This document shows, one piece after another, positions 34,751-43,108 of a stretch of 64,000 nucleotides of DNA (its first letter is position 1; each line of letters begins with the position of its first letter). The position numbers and the translations under genes were made by a program. A model generated the notes under the pieces. The model did not search any database. It was not told the origin of the DNA and worked only from the letters and a program-made list of their open reading frames with translations. Source of the stretch: Bog-257 sp963846715 (GTDB lineage Bacteria > Acidobacteriota > Terriglobia > Terriglobales > Acidobacteriaceae); assembly GCA_963846715.1 (NCBI GenBank), contig CAWJXA010000003.1, positions 116,348 through 180,347 on the forward strand, read 5' to 3'.

Positions 34751-35980
34751 ATGAGCGTTACCCGTCGCGACTTCATGGCTACGACCGCCATCGGCTCGGC
34801 GTCACTTGCGCTGGATCTGAAAGCACAGGGCAAGGCTGACCAGGCCGCCACATCGCCGGGCGCGCTGCCCAAGAAACCCGTCATCATCTCCGCCGCCAAT
34901 GGCTATGAATACCTAGACCGGGGCTATGCGGTATTGACCAGCGGCGGCGACACGCTCGACGGCGTCATGCAGGTCATCACCGGGCCAGAGGACGATCCCA
35001 ACGATGATAGCGTCGGCTTGGGCGGGCTGCCCAACGAAGACTGCGTGGTAGAACTTGACGCCTGCTGCATGCATGGTCCCACGCGCATGGCAGGCTCCGT
35101 CGCCGGAGTGCGCGATATTAAGAATGTTTCCCTGCTGGCAAAGACAGTGATGGAGCACACGGGCCACGTGATGCTGGTGGGTGAGGGCGCACAGCAGTTC
35201 GGATTCAAGATGGGATTTCCCAAGGAAAATCTGCTGACCGAGCGTTCGCGGAAAACGTGGCAACTGTGGCGCGAGACCATGTCGAACGACGATTGGTGGG
35301 GACCGGGATTGGCCAGTCCGAAATTCAAGTTTCCCGATACCGCCGGCAATATCTCCCAATATAACGACGATCTCATCCAGCGGATGGAAAAGCTGGCGGA
35401 GAAGATTGGCATTGAGCCCGAGTTTCGCATGGCGGCCATCGAACGCGTTCTGCGGCCACCGACCGGCACGATTCATTGCTCCTCGGTGAATGAGAAAGGC
35501 GAGATGTCGGGCGCCACCACGACTAGCGGCCTGGCGTGGAAAATTGCCGGACGTGCGGGTGATTCGCCGATCATCGGGGCGGGCAGTTATACCGACCAGG
35601 ATGTAGGCTCGGCGGGGGCGACCGGCAACGGCGAGGAAAACATCAAGGTATGCGGCGCACACACCATCGTAGAGAACATGCGGCGCGGCATGTCGCCGCA
35701 GGAGGCGGGCATGGATGCGTTGAAGCGCATTGTGCGCAATTACGAGGGCTATCCGGAGAAGCTGCAATATGTGGACATGAGCTATTACATTCTGCGCAAA
35801 GATGGGGCCTACGCCGGCGTCTGCATGTGGAGCGGGCCAGCTGAGCATCCTCGGCGTTTTGCAGTGCACGATGGCAACGGCAAGCGCTATGAGAACGCCG
35901 TGGCGTTGTACCAGGGACAGTCGCTGGGATGGCCGCCGATGCCGGGAAGAAAACATCTGGCGCCGGAGCAGAAGAAGTAG
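34751..35980 (+). CDS. N(4)-(beta-N-acetylglucosaminyl)-L-asparaginase/isoaspartyl peptidase family, Tat-exported
   Basis: A 409-residue Ntn-hydrolase of the asparaginase-2/glycosylasparaginase family. The N-terminus TRRDFMATTAIGSASLALD is a twin-arginine signal. GGDTLDGVMQVITGPEDDP and VGLGGLPNEDCVVELDACCMHG match glycosylasparaginase. The autocleavage site should be the Thr in GTIHCS, followed by GATTTSGLAWKIAGRAGDSPIIGAGSYTD (quoted in part: GRAGDSPIIGAGSY), the substrate loop. It would release aspartate from glycosyl-Asn or isoaspartyl peptides outside the cytoplasm. ATG 34751 has GGAGA upstream. Confidence 0.88.
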   Translation: MSVTRRDFMATTAIGSASLALDLKAQGKADQAATSPGALPKKPVIISAANGYEYLDRGYAVLTSGGDTLDGVMQVITGPEDDPNDDSVGLGGLPNEDCVVELDACCMHGPTRMAGSVAGVRDIKNVSLLAKTVMEHTGHVMLVGEGAQQFGFKMGFPKENLLTERSRKTWQLWRETMSNDDWWGPGLASPKFKFPDTAGNISQYNDDLIQRMEKLAEKIGIEPEFRMAAIERVLRPPTGTIHCSSVNEKGEMSGATTTSGLAWKIAGRAGDSPIIGAGSYTDQDVGSAGATGNGEENIKVCGAHTIVENMRRGMSPQEAGMDALKRIVRNYEGYPEKLQYVDMSYYILRKDGAYAGVCMWSGPAEHPRRFAVHDGNGKRYENAVALYQGQSLGWPPMPGRKHLAPEQKK

Positions 35981-35982
35981 AC

Positions 35983-36142
35983 CTTTCCAGTTTGTCATCC
36001 TGAGCGCGGCGACCGAAGGGAGCGGAGCCGAAGGACCCCTATATTGCGACACGTATCAAGTGCGTGAGGTGTTCAAATAGGGGTCCTTCGACCTTGCACG
36101 AGCAAAGGACGCTCGTACTGCGCTCAGGATGACAAATGGAAG
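35983..36142. repeat. MITE/BOX-like inverted-repeat element
   Basis: TTTGTCATCCTGAGCGC (35991-36007) is perfectly mirrored at 36120-36136; the arms extend imperfectly outward (CTTTCCA / TGGAAG). A second perfect inner pair, CGAAGGACCCCTAT (36029-36042) and its complement (36077-36090), is nested inside. It fills the gap between convergent genes. No ORF inside. Confidence 0.8.
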
Positions 36143-36150
36143 AGTAATTC

Positions 36151-37311
36151 CTAAACCGCGACGGTAACCGTAGTCTCTGTGCGTGTGACCGGCCGATAGA
36201 GCGTGTCGCGCTCGAAGGGGACGCGGCCGGCTTCGGTGATGAGGCGGATCAGGTCCTGACGGCGCAAGCCCTGCGGCGTGGTCGCGCCGGCGTTGTGGTA
36301 GATCTTCTCTTCCACGACGGTTCCGTCAATGTCGTCGGCGCCGAAGCGCAGCGTAATCTGCGCCATCTTCGGCGTCACCATCTGCCAATACGACTTGATG
36401 TGCGGGAAGTTGTCGAGCACCAGACGCGACACCGCGATTTGCTTCAGGTCGAGCATGCCCGTCGTCTTGGGCAAGTGTTGCAGCGGCGTGTTCTCGGGAT
36501 GGAAGGCCAGCGGGATGAACGTCTGGAAGCCGTGCGTGTCATCCTGTAGCGCGCGCAGCTTCAGCAGATGGTCGACGCGGTCTTCGTCGTTCTCGACGTG
36601 GCCGTAGAGCATAGTGGCATTGGACTTCAGGCCCACTTCATGCGCGGTGCGGGCGAGCTGGAGCCAGTCGTCGCCATCGATCTTGTGATCGCAGATGATG
36701 TGGCGGATGCGGTCGGAAAAAATCTCGGCGCCGCCGCCGGGCATGGAGTCCAGCCCCGCCTCTTTGAATCTGATCAGCACCTCGCGCGGCGTCATCTTAC
36801 CGATTTTCGAGAAGAACGCGATTTCCACCATGGTGAAGGCTTTGAGGTGCACCTCGGGAAAGCGCTCCTTCAATCCCGCGATCAGATCAACGTAGTACTG
36901 GAACGGCAGATCGGCATGCAATCCGCCGACAATGTGAAACTCCGTGATCGCTTCGGTGTAGCCGGAAGCGGCGGTGTTCCAGACCTCTTCCAGCGCCATG
37001 GTGTAAGCACCGGGCGCGTCCTTTTTGCGCCCGAAAGCGCACAGGCGGCAGGCAGCCACGCAAACATTGGTGTAGTTGATGTGCCGGTTGACGTTGAAGT
37101 AAGCAGTGTCGCCGTGCATGCGCTCGCGGACGTGATTCGCCAGCCAGCCAATCGCCAGGATGTCACCGGAACGATAGAGGGCCAGCGCGTCATCGGCCGA
37201 GAGGCGTTCTTGCGCCATCACCTTGTCGTGGATGGGCTGCAACCGTGGATCGTCGGTCTGGAAGGGGTGAAGCTTGCGGGCGCTCACAGGCTGATGCGGT
37301 GCGGTGGACAT
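36151..37311 (-). CDS. mqnE: Aminofutalosine synthase MqnE
   Basis: A radical SAM enzyme of about 386 residues in the futalosine menaquinone route; it joins the chorismate-derived enol ether to SAM to give aminofutalosine. The cluster motif is CVAACRLC, preceded by YFNVNRHINYTN. AFTMVEIAFFSKIGKMTPREV and DSMPGGGAEIFSDRIRHIIC are typical of MqnE/MqnC. SNATMLYGHVE follows. Start ATG 37311 is adjacent to GAGGGG; ATG 37323 is an alternative. UbiA/MqnP, also of this pathway, is 3 kb away. Confidence 0.92.
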   Translation of the reverse strand: MSTAPHQPVSARKLHPFQTDDPRLQPIHDKVMAQERLSADDALALYRSGDILAIGWLANHVRERMHGDTAYFNVNRHINYTNVCVAACRLCAFGRKKDAPGAYTMALEEVWNTAASGYTEAITEFHIVGGLHADLPFQYYVDLIAGLKERFPEVHLKAFTMVEIAFFSKIGKMTPREVLIRFKEAGLDSMPGGGAEIFSDRIRHIICDHKIDGDDWLQLARTAHEVGLKSNATMLYGHVENDEDRVDHLLKLRALQDDTHGFQTFIPLAFHPENTPLQHLPKTTGMLDLKQIAVSRLVLDNFPHIKSYWQMVTPKMAQITLRFGADDIDGTVVEEKIYHNAGATTPQGLRRQDLIRLITEAGRVPFERDTLYRPVTRTETTVTVAV

Positions 37312-37686
37312 CCCCTCAATCATATCGCAGGGAGAGTTGAAATCACACGGCGACGTTTCCGGGCGGCTGGCCACTCCAGAAAACTGAGGAGGTAGTGGTG
37401 CAGTCTGATTTCCACAGGCTAGTTACCGCGATTTGCGAGAGCGGCCAATTGTTTCTGTAAAGCTCCGGTCTTCAAGAAATTGATGGTGGCGAACTGACCG
37501 ATCATAAAGCGTATGACTGCGAGGAACAATCGACCATGGCGATATTCTATTTGGATTACGCGGCCAAGGCCGTGGAGCCTAAACAGTTCCGCGTGTTGTA
37601 AGTCGGCAGAGGGAATGCTGATTCCCCCCGAACCTTCTATGTGCAGACCGGAATCATCTAACAATGCGTAGCCCTTTGCTACCCTA

Positions 37687-38509
37687 GGGCGTGTTAACAC
37701 TAATTAGGAAAACTGTGATAAGCTGCGCGTATGGAGATCACCGAGGCGCAGTACCAGCGTATTGTTCCCAGTCTTCCCCGGCAGCGCGGTAACCTACGGG
37801 TCACCAACCTGCAGTTTCTCAACGCGCTGTTGTACGTCGCCGAGCACGGCTGCAAATGGCGCGGTTTGCCCAAGCGTTTTGGCCCCTGGCACACCATCTA
37901 CACGCGCATGAACCGCTGGTCCAAGAACGGCGCGCTGGAGGTCGTTTTCGAGCAGCTGCAGCGCCAGCAACTGGTGCGGATTCGCATCGAGGCCGTAAAA
38001 CTTGATTCGACCACGGTGAAAGTTCATCCCGATGGAACGGGCGCGTTAAAAAAAACGGCCCCCAAGCCATCGGCAAGTCCCGCGGCGGCTGGACTACCAA
38101 GATTCATATGGTTGCCGCGAATGCTCGAACGGCTATAACGTTCGCGCTCTCGCCCGGCCAAGCCTCAGACGCGGTCGAAGGTCGCGACCTGTTGGCCGGC
38201 ATCGGGCCTCTGCCCGCGCCGTTGCACCTGATCATGGACGCCGCCTACGACGACAACACCACCCTGCAACTGGTGCTGGATTTTGGCTACATCCCAGTCG
38301 TGCCACCCCGGCATAATCGTCTCGAGCCTTGGCAACTGGACAGGGCTATGTACCGCAAACGCAACGAGGTGGAGAGGCTCTTTCGCAGACTGAAGGGCTT
38401 CCGCCGCATCTTCTCGCGCTTCGAGAAACTCGACGTGGTCTTCCTGGGCTTCATCCACTTCGCCCTGATCGTGGAAGCCCTTCGATTTCTATTTAGTGTT
38501 AACACGCCC
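37687..38509 (+). mobile_element. IS5-family (IS427-like) insertion sequence, 823 bp
   Basis: Terminal inverted repeats GGGCGTGTTAACACTAA match at both ends (left from 37687, right ending 38509) and are flanked by TA duplications (37685-37686 and 38510-38511). One transposase in two frames fills the element. Size, TA target and frameshift organisation fit the IS427 subgroup. It looks complete and recent: ends are intact and the host gene can be reconstructed exactly. Confidence 0.92.
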
Positions 38510-38512
38510 TAG
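37731..38512 (+). CDS. IS5-family DDE transposase (orfA/orfB, -1 frameshift)
   Basis: orfA (37731-38138) begins MEITEAQYQRIVPSLPRQRG and carries the HTH-like N-terminal domain and the first Asp (VKLDSTTVKVH). orfB continues in the -1 frame with TKIHMVAANARTAITFALSPG, the second Asp (MDAAYDD) and the Glu in RNEVERLFRRLKGF. The frames join at eight As (38048-38055), a slippery run for programmed -1 frameshifting, to give about 260 residues. The stop TAG (38510-38512) is formed by the TA target duplication plus the next genomic G, so the IS itself lacks a stop. Confidence 0.9.
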
Positions 38513-38785
38513 TCTTGATGGTAAGCTCATCGCCAAAATAGAAAAACACCTTATATCTCATTGCTTATTCCTGAGTGTTCTCAGAGTGCTTTCAGAATAA
38601 GCCGCCTGTCGATTCGTCGGACTGAGGATTCGGCGTGAGGAAGCAGCGCATACGGTTCCTCGATACTCGACGTGCAACGGACTGTGGAAAATCAAACTGC
38701 ACCAATACCCTGCAGCGGGTGGGTTTGACAGCCCTTTCCGGCAGACCTATACTGCGCTGCAAATCTCGTTTCGGAGGGTAGTCTC

Positions 38786-39916
38786 GTGTCGAAACGTCCG
38801 CCAGCCATTCACCTCTTTTCCATTTTGATTTTCGTGGTCCTCAGCGCACTCGCGGCTGCAAGTCAGCAACCGGTCCTCACGCCCCAGAACAGCAATACCA
38901 ACGCCCTGCTGATTGCCGTCAGTCCGGTCGATGAAAATGTTGTATGGGCAGCCGGAACCAACAGCACGTTCGTTGTCACTACCGACGGTGGCAATACCTG
39001 GCGAGCCGGTATCGTCCCGACCGAGACAGGTGGAGACCTGCAGTTTCGCGATGTGCAGGGAGTAAGCGCGCAAGTGGCCTACCTGATGTCCATCGGAAAT
39101 TTCCCCGGCGATTTCCGGATTTACAAGACCGAAGACGGCGGTGCGACATGGTCCTTGCAGTTCAAAAACCAGCTGGTTGACGCTTTTTACGATTGCTTTG
39201 CCTTTTGGACCCCCACCAACGGAATTGCCCATAGCGATTCGGTGAATGGCGTTTTCCCTGACCTGCGCACTACCGATGGGATGACCTGGCAGAGCATTGC
39301 CGGCAACATGCCTCCGGCTCTGCCGGGCGAAGCCTCGTTCTCGTCGAGCGGAACCTGCGTGGCGACGCAGGGTACGAGTAATGCCTGGATTACCACCGGT
39401 GGTTCGAGCATCGCTAGAATTCTGGCCACCACCGATGGCGGCAATACTTGGGCTGCGTACGACACTCCGCTGCATAGCTCACCTACGGCAGGTGGTTTCA
39501 GCGTGGCTTTTCGCGACGCCTCGAACGGTATTTTAGGAGGCGGCGATCTGGTGCCCGCCAATGCCTCGACCGCCGCGCAGGTCGCGGCGTCGCATGACGG
39601 CGGCCAGACCTGGGAGCTCACGAATTGGCCTCCGGTGGGCTATGCCATCTTCGGGCTGGCTTACCTGAGCAACACAACCGGTGTCGGCGGCGGACAGCAG
39701 CGTTCCCCGCAGAATAAGATACGGAGCAGAACGGACTACACCCGCACCGTAGTGATCACGGCCGATATCGGAGGGGCAGCCTGGACACCGGATGAAGGAA
39801 CTACATGGAGTACGCTGCCCGGCATCACGGGATATTGGGCCGTGGCTTTCGCCGATCCTCAAAATGGATGGATGGTAGGAGAGAACGGAAGCATTCTGAA
39901 GGTCAGCTTCCCGTAG
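38786..39916 (+). CDS. Secreted YCF48/BNR-repeat beta-propeller protein
   Basis: A 376-residue exported protein with signal peptide ending LAAAS and at least four BNR/Asp-box strands: TTDGGNTWRAG, TEDGGATWSLQF, TTDGGNTWAAYD and SHDGGQTWELTNW, as in YCF48/sortilin-like propellers. It ends AVAFADPQNGWMVGENGSIL, the usual last blade. Ligand unknown. GTG 38786 follows GGAGGG. Confidence 0.85.
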   Translation: MSKRPPAIHLFSILIFVVLSALAAASQQPVLTPQNSNTNALLIAVSPVDENVVWAAGTNSTFVVTTDGGNTWRAGIVPTETGGDLQFRDVQGVSAQVAYLMSIGNFPGDFRIYKTEDGGATWSLQFKNQLVDAFYDCFAFWTPTNGIAHSDSVNGVFPDLRTTDGMTWQSIAGNMPPALPGEASFSSSGTCVATQGTSNAWITTGGSSIARILATTDGGNTWAAYDTPLHSSPTAGGFSVAFRDASNGILGGGDLVPANASTAAQVAASHDGGQTWELTNWPPVGYAIFGLAYLSNTTGVGGGQQRSPQNKIRSRTDYTRTVVITADIGGAAWTPDEGTTWSTLPGITGYWAVAFADPQNGWMVGENGSILKVSFP

Positions 39917-39956
39917 AGAGAGCAGCCATAGCCTTGGCTCGCCAATACGTCGAAGC

Positions 39957-40379
39957 TCAGGAGGCTTTAGGCCCAGGCTTGCCGATTTCCCAATGATGTC
40001 CGAAGGGATCCACGATGCGCCCAACGCGCCAACCATAGGACTGGTCACTGACCGGCCAGACGACGCTGGCGCCTGCGGCGACGGCCCGTTCGAAGGCGGC
40101 ATCGGGATCTTCGACGATCATCACCATGCGCAGAGTACTGCCGCCCAGGGATTCGGGGCTGAAGTTTGAGTGCTCCGGAGATTCGTCTGCGAGCCAGAAA
40201 TCCGATGATCCGACAGACAACTGGGCAACGACTGCCCCATTCTCGTCGTCGACGCGAAACAGTTCAATCGCTCCGAACGCCGCCTTGTAGAATTCAATCG
40301 CCTTGGCCCCGTTGCGAACAGCAAGCATAGGAGCAACTGACGCCTTGCGATCGTTAGCAGGATTTGGCTCGTCGGTCAT
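39957..40379 (-). CDS. VOC family (PhnB/glyoxalase-like) protein
   Basis: A 140-residue vicinal-oxygen-chelate fold protein: APMLAVRNGAKAIEFYKAAFGA, then DFWLADESPEHSNFS and MVIVEDPDAAFERAVAAGA, ending GWRVGRIVDPFGHHWEIG. This is the PhnB-like subgroup. Reaction unknown. It follows ubiA by 20 bases and may be the last gene of the sugar/quinone operon. Confidence 0.88.
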   Translation of the reverse strand: MTDEPNPANDRKASVAPMLAVRNGAKAIEFYKAAFGAIELFRVDDENGAVVAQLSVGSSDFWLADESPEHSNFSPESLGGSTLRMVMIVEDPDAAFERAVAAGASVVWPVSDQSYGWRVGRIVDPFGHHWEIGKPGPKAS

Positions 40380-40399
40380 TGAAAGTTTCTACCTCATAC

Positions 40400-41264
40400 T
40401 CAACGCCGCAACAGCAAATCTCCGGCGATGAAGAACAGAAACGCCATCGAGACCAGACCGTTCATGGTGAAAAATGCGGCGTTCACTCGGCTGAGGTCGT
40501 CATGTTTCACCAGCGAATGCTCGTAGATCAGCAGCAAGGCTACGAATACCACTCCCGCGACGGCTAGCTTGCCCAGCCCAAATGCTATAACCATCCACGC
40601 CAGCAGCAGAACGGTGATGACGTGAAAGAGCCTGGCGATATTTAGCGAGGTGCGGATGCCGAACGCCTTAGGGATGGAATAGACGCCGGTCGAGCAATCG
40701 AACTCGTAGTCCTGGCAGCTGTAGAGGATGTCGAAACCGGCGCCCCAGAAGACCACCGCCGCCGTCAGGATGAGGATGCGCGGGTCGAGCGAGCCGCGGA
40801 CCGCGATCCACGCGGCTACCGGAGCGGTGCCCATCGCGAGTCCCAGCACCACATGTGACCACCGCGTGAAGCGCTTGGTGAAGGAATAAAGAAACACAAT
40901 CGCCAGCGCGACTGGAGACAGATAAAACGCTAGAGGATTCAGTTGATACGCGGCCAAGATCAAGATGGCTGACGTCACCACAACGAACCAGGCCACGAAT
41001 GACTTGCTCAGTTTGCCGGCTGGAAGCGCGCGAATCCGGGTGCGCGGGTTGGCGGCATCGATAGTTGCATCTGCCAAGCCGATTGAACGCCATCGCCGCC
41101 GAGCGCGCCGCGACCAACGCGACAATGATCCAGAGAGAGGTATGCAGGCTGGGAATGCCGCGTGCCGCCAGCACCGCACCCGTCAGCCCAAAGGGGAGCG
41201 TGAGCACGGAGTGCTCCCACTTGATCATCTCCAGGGTGGTGCCAATGCTGCGAAACAGGGCCAC
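40400..41264 (-). pseudogene. UbiA-family prenyltransferase (MqnP-like), one-base frameshift
   Basis: Reads as a 287-residue prenyltransferase if one base is removed. The first frame begins IGTTLEMIKWEHSVLTLPFG and runs to MAFNRLG. An extra A at 41076/41077 (plus strand) interrupts the first Asp-rich motif, and the other frame resumes with ADATIDAANPRTRIRALPAG. The second motif DYEFDCSTGVYSIP is intact. It would prenylate the naphthoquinone precursor in the futalosine pathway. Starts nine bases after the methyltransferase stop. Either a real defect or a sequence error. Confidence 0.85.
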
Positions 41265-41273
41265 ACATCGATT

Positions 41274-42146
41274 TTAACGTGCAGGCATAGTTTCGGGCAG
41301 GTCGGGCTGGCTCATAGTCATGCCTTGCGGCAAGGGAGGACGCGACCACTGACGGTCCCAGGCGGGAACCGTCACGCGCTCTGCGACCAGTGCGGGCTTG
41401 TGTGCCCAGCAGACTAGACGAGTGCCAAAAGGTAGATTGATGTAGCGAATCAGATGACGCTCGCAATCGAGCAGCGCCGTCATCGCGGCGTTGGCCAGGC
41501 GGGAATTGCCGTCCGCTAGCGGGCGCGGTGCGGCCGTCTTGCGGAACATGTTGGTAAATGTTCGCTGCAGCACCGCCGGCAGAAATCCGCAGGCCACCAG
41601 GTACGAAACCCGGGATATTTCGAAACCGCAGTTGTTGAGCTTACGGCGTAACTCGGCCGCAGTGTAACGCCGCTGATGGCCGCGCGCTTCGTCTTCTTCG
41701 CCCCAGAGAAAGGGATACGCGGGCACGGTAAGGCACAGTAGGCCGCCATCCTTCAACACGCGGCGCAGCTCGCGCAGGGCCGCACGGTCATCGGCAACCA
41801 TCTGCAGGACGTCACCGGTCACGATGGCGTCGAACGAATTCGAGGCAAAGCCCAGGTCTTCAGGGCTGGTGCAGACCAGATTTTGCGAGCCTTCAATCTG
41901 GCGAAAGGCCAGGGTCGGCAGGGAACTATGCGCGTTGACGGTGCGCAGCGTCGCTCCCTGGGAAAAATCGAGTTCCGCCGAGCAGCCGAGGTCGAGCACG
42001 CGAGCTTCGCGTTTGTCATGCACGGCTTGGCCGACAGCGTCCCGCAGCAGGCTGCGACGAGAGGCGTACCACCACGAAGAACTTTCGCGGCGAAGCGGCT
42101 CGAATTGGGGTTGAGCGTCCATTCCGATGGACCTCGGGTTACTCAC
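41274..42146 (-). CDS. Class I SAM-dependent methyltransferase
   Basis: A 290-residue Methyltransf_11-type protein. Motif I is VLDLGCSAELDFSQG (acidic loop), post-I is near LRTVNAHSSL, motif II is FDAIVTGDVLQMVADDRAAL, and motif III is RVLKDGGLLCLTVPAYPFLWG. HQRRYTAAELRRKLNNCGFE follows, as in sugar/polyketide-type methyltransferases. The gene overlaps the upstream decarboxylase gene by eight bases. The substrate may be a glycan or quinone intermediate; this cannot be decided. Confidence 0.85.
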   Translation of the reverse strand: MSNPRSIGMDAQPQFEPLRRESSSWWYASRRSLLRDAVGQAVHDKREARVLDLGCSAELDFSQGATLRTVNAHSSLPTLAFRQIEGSQNLVCTSPEDLGFASNSFDAIVTGDVLQMVADDRAALRELRRVLKDGGLLCLTVPAYPFLWGEEDEARGHQRRYTAAELRRKLNNCGFEISRVSYLVACGFLPAVLQRTFTNMFRKTAAPRPLADGNSRLANAAMTALLDCERHLIRYINLPFGTRLVCWAHKPALVAERVTVPAWDRQWSRPPLPQGMTMSQPDLPETMPAR

Positions 42147-43098
42147 TCATTCTACGAGAATCCGAGCCGGCCTGTACGGCTGACTTGAAGTAATCCAGCG
42201 ACAGAAGCAAGCCGGTTGGTAAACCGATGGCCGGCTCCCAGCCAAGCAGTCGCTTGGCCTTGCTAATGTCTGGCCGTCGCTGTTTAGGATCGTCTTGCGG
42301 AAGCGGCTGGTAGCGCAGTTTGCTCTTGGAGCCCGTCACTTCCAGCACCGTCTGGGCGCACTCCAGAATCGTAAATTCGTTGGGATTGCCGATGTTCGTC
42401 GGCTCGTGCTCGTCGGACTTCGACAACGCCAGAATCCCAGCCACTTCGTCGCTTACATAGCAGAAGCTGCGTGTCTGCGAGCCGTCGCCGTAGATGGTGA
42501 GATCTTCGCCGCCGAGTGCCTGCTTCACGAAGTTCGATATCACTCGGCCATCGTTAATTTGCAGCCGTGGACCATAGGTATTGAAGATGCGAACGATGTG
42601 CGTATCGACGCGGTGACAGCGGTGGTAGGCCATGGTAGCCGCTTCAGCAAAGCGCTTGGACTCGTCGTACACCGAACGCGGGCCGATGGGGTTCACGTGT
42701 CCCCAGTAAGTTTCTTTTTGCGGATGTTCCAGCGGATCCCCGTAGCACTCGGAAGTGGAAGCGAGGAGAAACCTGGCGCCGTACTTCTTCGCCAGCTCGA
42801 GGCAGTTCATGGTGCCGAGGGAGCCGACCTGCAACGTCTCGATGGGATGTTCGAGATAATCCACCGGGCTGGCGGGCGATGCGAAATGGAAAATGTAGTC
42901 AACCTTGCCAGAATCGAAAGACTGGCTGACATCCTGCTCGATAAAGGCGAAGCGAGGCTCGTGACTCAGATGCGCGACGTTCTCCATGCGTCCGGTCAGC
43001 AGATTATCGGCGCAGAGAACGGAGTGGCCTTCCGCGAGCAAAGCATCGCACAGATGCGAACCCAGAAAGCCGGCACCGCCGGTCACCAGCACGCGCAT
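42139..43098 (-). CDS. UDP-glucuronate decarboxylase-like NAD-dependent epimerase/dehydratase
   Basis: A 319-residue extended SDR. VTGGAGFLGSHLCDAL binds NAD; STSECYGDP, KETYWGHVNPIGPRSVYDESK (Tyr and Lys of the active site) and VRIFNTYGPRLQINDGRVI are hallmarks of UDP-xylose synthase (UXS). It converts UDP-glucuronate to UDP-xylose. It is ten bases after the epimerase-like gene and part of the same operon; a UDP-sugar dehydrogenase is encoded nearby at 45603. Confidence 0.9.
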   Translation of the reverse strand: MRVLVTGGAGFLGSHLCDALLAEGHSVLCADNLLTGRMENVAHLSHEPRFAFIEQDVSQSFDSGKVDYIFHFASPASPVDYLEHPIETLQVGSLGTMNCLELAKKYGARFLLASTSECYGDPLEHPQKETYWGHVNPIGPRSVYDESKRFAEAATMAYHRCHRVDTHIVRIFNTYGPRLQINDGRVISNFVKQALGGEDLTIYGDGSQTRSFCYVSDEVAGILALSKSDEHEPTNIGNPNEFTILECAQTVLEVTGSKSKLRYQPLPQDDPKQRRPDISKAKRLLGWEPAIGLPTGLLLSLDYFKSAVQAGSDSRRMSE

Positions 43099-43108
43099 AG
43101 TTGGGATT

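Larger units (their letters stand above)
37419..38561 (-). pseudogene. Small PH-like domain protein gene interrupted by an IS element
   Basis: Removing the IS (37687-38509) and one TA copy restores an open frame: ATG 38561, then RYKVFFYFGDELTIK, then TRVAKGYALLDDSGLHIEG and onward to ANRGN, about 105 residues. The protein looks like a small beta-rich membrane-proximal domain (GSGGISIPSADLQHAELFRL, then RLFLAVIRFMIGQF). The insertion falls after codon 16, so the present protein is broken. Function of the intact form is unknown. Confidence 0.8.

Noticed and set aside
36568..37395. Plus-strand 275-codon frame opposite mqnE
   Set aside because: No domain can be read; mqnE on the other strand has all radical SAM motifs.
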